A DNA stretch of 8,367 bases, taken from assembly GCA_030601645.1 (NCBI GenBank), contig JAUWBQ010000067.1, positions 1 to 8,367 of the forward strand, given 5' to 3'. Shown piece by piece: positions 6,108 through 8,367 of this stretch (the first letter of the stretch is position 1; the number at the start of each line of letters is the position of its first letter). The position numbers and the translations under genes are program-made. The notes under the pieces are model-generated. The model saw only the letters and a list, made by a program, of their open reading frames with translations, did no database searches and was not told the DNA's origin. This DNA comes from Candidatus Bathyarchaeota archaeon (GTDB lineage: Archaea; Thermoproteota; Bathyarchaeia; TCS64).

Positions 6108-6950
6108 ATGGCAGACGAATTATCTAACATGACTTGGTGGGAGGCCCAGGAGAAGTTTGAGGAGTCGCGGTTGGCCATCGTCCCCGTGGGCTCTGTGGAG
6201 CAGCACGGCCTCCACCTCGGCTTGGGAGCCGACTGGATCCAGGCCTGGGCCATCGCGAAGAGGGTCTCGGAGAAGAGCGGCGCCCTCCTGTTACCTGTTC
6301 AGCCCTACGGGGTCTCGGGTCACCACAAGGAGTTCCCTGGGGTCATCACCCTGGAGTCCACCACCCTCCAGCGGGTGATCTACGAGATCCTCGGGAGCCT
6401 CGACAGGTACGGCGTCGACCGGGTGGTCTTCATGAACGGCCACGGGGGCAACCTCGGCGCTTTAACGGGGGCTGCGAAGAAAGCCCGGGACGACTTTGGC
6501 ATGCTCTGTGCCGTCGTCCAATGGTGGGACATCTTGGATAAGAAATCGATCCACGGCCACCCCGCCGAGGAGCACGCGGGCTACGCCGAGACCGCTTTCA
6601 TGCTCGCGTCGAGGCCCGAGGCGGTGAAGCTGGAGTACGCAGTCCTGACGCCCACGAGGCAGGTGGACGAGGAGATCCAGCTGGTGAGGGCCGGCTTGGC
6701 GAGGTTCAAAGATGGTGTCGTCAGGATCCCTCTGAGCACGGCGGATGTCTCTTCTACGGGCTCCATGACCGAGGCCCATCCCGACGATGTCCCAGGGACT
6801 AAGGACTACTCGATGATAACCAGGGAGTACGCCGAAGGGCTGATGGAGGAGGTCGTCGACTGGATGTGCGAGTTCGTCGCCAGGTTCGAGAAGCTCCAGA
6901 TCCCGCCAAGGAGTGCATCCAAGGAAGAGGCGATGAAAGAGCTGGAGTAA
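6108..6950 (+). CDS. creatininase-family metal-dependent amidohydrolase
   Basis: This 280-residue cytosolic protein belongs to the creatinine amidohydrolase family. PVGSVEQHGLHLGLGAD (26-42) contains the ligand set E31, H33 and D42. MNGHGGN (109-115) contributes H112, and EEHAGYAETAFML (154-166) contributes E161. The family includes creatininase, the mycofactocin peptidase MftE and the archaeal formamide hydrolase ArfB of the flavin/F420 pathway; all open an amide bond at a binuclear metal site. True Pseudomonas creatininase has GHYEN where this protein has GHGGN, so it lacks that glutamate ligand and is unlikely to act on creatinine. It is longer than typical ArfB. A lactam or formamide substrate is likely but unassigned. 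Arginine is AGG in 10 of 14 codons. Its stop lies 2 bases from the end of the opposing NodB-fold gene. Confidence 0.87.
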   Translation: MADELSNMTWWEAQEKFEESRLAIVPVGSVEQHGLHLGLGADWIQAWAIAKRVSEKSGALLLPVQPYGVSGHHKEFPGVITLESTTLQRVIYEILGSLDRYGVDRVVFMNGHGGNLGALTGAAKKARDDFGMLCAVVQWWDILDKKSIHGHPAEEHAGYAETAFMLASRPEAVKLEYAVLTPTRQVDEEIQLVRAGLARFKDGVVRIPLSTADVSSTGSMTEAHPDDVPGTKDYSMITREYAEGLMEEVVDWMCEFVARFEKLQIPPRSASKEEAMKELE

Positions 6951-6952
6951 CC

Positions 6953-7759
6953 TCAGCCCAACCAGTGACGCGCGACCTCTTCGGCCGTCGCGAACCAGAT
7001 GTCCGGATGCTTCTCGATGTAGTTGAGCAGCCTGTCCATGAGCATCATGTTCCCGGGCTTCCCTATGATCTGGGGATGGAACATCGTCGTGTAGCAGAGC
7101 CCATACTTATAGTATCCGTCGAAGGCGTTGGTCCAGATCTCGTAGCCTGTCTCCGGGCTCAGCATCCTGGCGTGGTACGGGGCCATACCCGGGTAGTCGG
7201 CGAAGAGGTGGAAGTCGTCCATCTCGTAGTACGAGGGCACGACGACGAGGCCGTTTTCAAGCTGATAGGGCAGATCGCTACCCCTCATGCTGGAGTCGTA
7301 GATGAACCCGTTCTCCCAGAGGATGTCGAGGGTGTTGGGCGACAGCTCCCCGCCGGCGGTCCTGTTCCCCACGGGCCTCACCCCCGCGGCGTCTTCGATG
7401 GCCTCGACGCACATCATGAGCCTCCTCTCCTCTTCCTCCTTAGGCACATCAGCAATGTTCTCGTGCTTCCAGCCGTGGGTGGCCAGCTCGTGGCCCCTGG
7501 AGTAGATCTCCTCGACGACATCGGGGTGGTTCTTCGCGTTCATCCCGACGACGAAGAACGTGGTCTTCACCTCATGCTCGTCGAATAGGTCCAGCATCCT
7601 GGGAATCACCCGGGCGTTCCAGACGTACTCCCCCTGGGAGTATCGCCTGGGCATCTCCACCACCTCGGGGTTGTTACCCATGAAGACCCACTCGGCATCG
7701 AGATCGAAGGTCAGGCAGACGCAGCATCTTGCGCCATCCGGCCAAAGACTGTCTCCCAT
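6953..7759 (-). CDS. cytosolic NodB-fold polysaccharide deacetylase family protein (PuuE/HpPgdA-like group)
   Basis: This 268-residue protein has the NodB homology fold. TFDLDAEW near the N-terminus gives D19 and D21 in place of the classical TFDDG. HGWKHEN supplies the metal-type pair H95 and H99, and MFHPQ gives the late histidine H228. The DxD..E start and the lack of a signal peptide or anchor resemble the cytosolic subgroup that includes PuuE-type allantoinase, cyclic imide hydrolase and HpPgdA more than secreted peptidoglycan or chitin deacetylases. Archaea lack murein, so a small cyclic amide/imide or a sugar amide is a better guess; the substrate is not assigned. The start at 7759 is chosen over the ATG at 7777 because the six codons between them contain the ribosome site GGAGGAG (7765-7771). 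The gene converges on the creatininase-family gene with 2 bases between the stops. Confidence 0.87.
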   Translation of the reverse strand: MGDSLWPDGARCCVCLTFDLDAEWVFMGNNPEVVEMPRRYSQGEYVWNARVIPRMLDLFDEHEVKTTFFVVGMNAKNHPDVVEEIYSRGHELATHGWKHENIADVPKEEEERRLMMCVEAIEDAAGVRPVGNRTAGGELSPNTLDILWENGFIYDSSMRGSDLPYQLENGLVVVPSYYEMDDFHLFADYPGMAPYHARMLSPETGYEIWTNAFDGYYKYGLCYTTMFHPQIIGKPGNMMLMDRLLNYIEKHPDIWFATAEEVARHWLG

Positions 7760-7764
7760 GAAGT

Positions 7765-7771
7765 CTCCTCC
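7765..7771 (-). promoter_or_regulatory. Shine-Dalgarno site (GGAGGAG) of the NodB-fold gene
   Basis: On the minus strand AAAGGAGGAG stands five bases before ATG 7759. This very strong site lies inside the longer reading frame that begins at 7777, so the shorter start is preferred. Confidence 0.75.
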
Positions 7772-7796
7772 TTTCATTTTCTGCTCATGTCGAATC

Positions 7797-7805
7797 CATA
7801 CAAAA
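7797..7805 (-). promoter_or_regulatory. TATA-like box candidate for the NodB-fold gene
   Basis: TTTTGTATG on the minus strand would place the transcript start near 7776, giving a leader of about 17 bases that holds the GGAGGAG site. The same nine bases precede the MFS gene at 3278-3286. The match to consensus is moderate. Confidence 0.35.
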
Positions 7806-7820
7806 CACTTCCCTTTATGA

Positions 7821-7841
7821 TCGGCTCGAAAAAGGAGCCGA
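7821..7841. repeat. perfect 7-bp inverted repeat, possible operator
   Basis: TCGGCTC (7821-7827) and GAGCCGA (7835-7841) are exact inverted copies around seven bases, a 21-base dyad. It sits between two divergent genes, just upstream of the TATA candidate of each. No T-run follows on the plus strand, so it is not a terminator; a binding site for a dimeric regulator is more likely. Confidence 0.45.
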
Positions 7842-7867
7842 AAACAGCCAGTTTCATCCTTGGGAAG

Positions 7868-7876
7868 CTTTTTATT
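7868..7876 (+). promoter_or_regulatory. promoter candidate of the second antiporter
   Basis: CTTTTTATT, preceded by the purine-rich GGGAAG, looks like an archaeal BRE/TATA element. A start near 7898 would give a leader of about 60 bases before the TTG at 7960. TATACTT at 7885-7891 is a second candidate with a shorter leader. Confidence 0.4.
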
Positions 7877-7948
7877 GGGATATCTATACTTGCATAAAGT
7901 CGAGATCGAGCAAGTCCATGCTTTGTGCGTGTTGCTAAGGCCGGAGAT

Positions 7949-7953
7949 GGTGA
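7949..7953 (+). promoter_or_regulatory. Shine-Dalgarno site (GGTGA) deciding a TTG start
   Basis: GGTGA ends six bases before TTG 7960, nearly the same arrangement as at the deaminase gene. The in-frame stop TGA at 7954-7956 rules out any earlier start, and there is no in-frame ATG until 8152, deep inside the membrane domain. Confidence 0.6.
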
Positions 7954-7959
7954 TGATTT

Positions 7960-8367
7960 TTGGTTGGCGGCGAGAACTTCGTGGAGAGCTTCCTCCTCCT
8001 CATCTCCGCCACCCTCTTCCTCAGCTACATCAGCAACTTGTTCTACACGAAAACCAGGATCCCGGACATCGTCTGGCTCCTCTCCTTCGGCTACCTCCTG
8101 GGCCCGGTGCTCAACTTCTTCGACTTTGAAATTTTCGAAAAACTTTTCCCCATGCTGATCATGGTGACCGTCTCCATATTCTCATTCGACACGGGGATAA
8201 ACGTCGACATCTCCACGGTGATGAGAAGCGTGATCAAGGCCCTAACCCTGACCGTCGTCACATTCATCGCGGTCACTGCCGTCGTGGGCTTCTCCCTCAG
8301 CTTCCTGTTGCCCGACATGTTCAGCCTGTTGGAGGGGATGCTACTGGGAGCGATGGTGGGTGGCCTC
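7960..8367 (+). CDS. cation/proton antiporter (CPA superfamily), N-terminal part, TTG start
   Basis: The frame is open for 136 codons and runs off the right edge. It starts at TTG 7960 behind a GGTGA site; GTG 7981 is an alternative. The translation shows about four hydrophobic helices. Helix 1 (about residues 8-24) is followed by TRIPDIVWLLSFGYLLGP (31-48), the conserved 'riP.ivgll..GyllGP' element of sodium/proton exchangers. A helix follows ending SFDTGINVD, equivalent to the 'lFd.Gl.ld' motif. The last visible part has LLGAMVGGL, where antiporters have the start of the next conserved helix. The ion-site motif itself lies beyond the window, so CPA1 or CPA2 cannot be settled. It is divergent from the NodB-fold gene and unlike the antiporter at 465-1748 in its start and N-terminus. 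It should act in the cytoplasmic membrane. Confidence 0.8.
   Translation, partial: MVGGENFVESFLLLISATLFLSYISNLFYTKTRIPDIVWLLSFGYLLGPVLNFFDFEIFEKLFPMLIMVTVSIFSFDTGINVDISTVMRSVIKALTLTVVTFIAVTAVVGFSLSFLLPDMFSLLEGMLLGAMVGGL

Noticed and set aside
6866..7588. Plus-strand open frame (240 codons) across the end of the creatininase-family gene and the NodB-fold gene
   Set aside because: It is a shadow of the NodB-fold gene, which has proper motifs and a strong ribosome site on the minus strand.
6953..7759. Secreted peptidoglycan or chitin deacetylase role for the NodB-fold protein
   Set aside because: No signal peptide or membrane anchor is present, and the host appears archaeal, so murein is not expected.
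7860..8158. Two overlapping plus-strand frames starting at 7860 and 7925
   Set aside because: Their translations are low-complexity (serine/proline/leucine runs) and out of frame with the antiporter reading, which has coherent membrane helices and known motifs.
1..8367. CRISPR array, tRNA, rRNA, insertion sequence or prophage
   Set aside because: No spaced direct repeats, no cloverleaf with a CCA-type end, no transposase or integrase motifs and no terminal inverted repeats were seen.

Overview
The window looks like a piece of an archaeal chromosome. The genes are GC-rich, arginine is mostly AGG and ATA isoleucine codons are frequent. The AT-rich gaps hold TATA-like boxes (TTTATAA, TTTATCAAA, TTTTTATTG) at spacings typical of archaeal promoters. 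Several starts carry strong Shine-Dalgarno sites (GGTGA, GGAGGAG), and genes end at bare T-runs instead of bacterial hairpin terminators. I cannot name the lineage; an uncultivated mesophilic or moderately thermophilic archaeon would fit, but this is inference.

Layout. 1-222: the 3' end of an ArsB/NhaD-type (SLC13-like) ion permease. 223-464: a gap with terminator T-runs and two promoter candidates. 465-1748: a complete CPA1 Na+/H+ antiporter. 1815-2789: a single-domain S9-type serine hydrolase with an intact triad. 2868-3212 (minus): a small one-domain cupin that converges on the hydrolase, with facing T-runs between them. 3340-4575: an MFS transporter. 4693-5928: an adenosine-deaminase-family enzyme. 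6108-6950: a creatininase-family metal amidohydrolase. 6953-7759 (minus): a cytosolic NodB-fold polysaccharide-deacetylase-family protein whose stop lies 2 bases from that of the creatininase-family gene. 7960-8367: the start of a second cation/proton antiporter, beginning with TTG behind a good GGTGA site and running off the window.

How the genes may work together. Three membrane ion-transport genes (permease end, CPA1 antiporter, second antiporter) suggest attention to Na+/H+ or oxyanion balance, although they are not one operon. The adenosine deaminase, creatininase-family and NodB-fold genes all belong to families that hydrolyse C-N bonds in purines or cyclic amides. With the MFS transporter just upstream, they could form a loose purine or cyclic-amide salvage neighbourhood. 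This is inference: the genes are on two strands and have separate promoters.

I found no CRISPR array, tRNA, rRNA, insertion sequence, or clear sign of a defence system. The more distinctive points are the TTG-started antiporter, the different arginine codon use of the deaminase gene, variant metal-site residues in the creatininase-family and cupin proteins, the near-abutting convergent gene ends, and a 7-bp inverted repeat between the divergent genes near the right edge.
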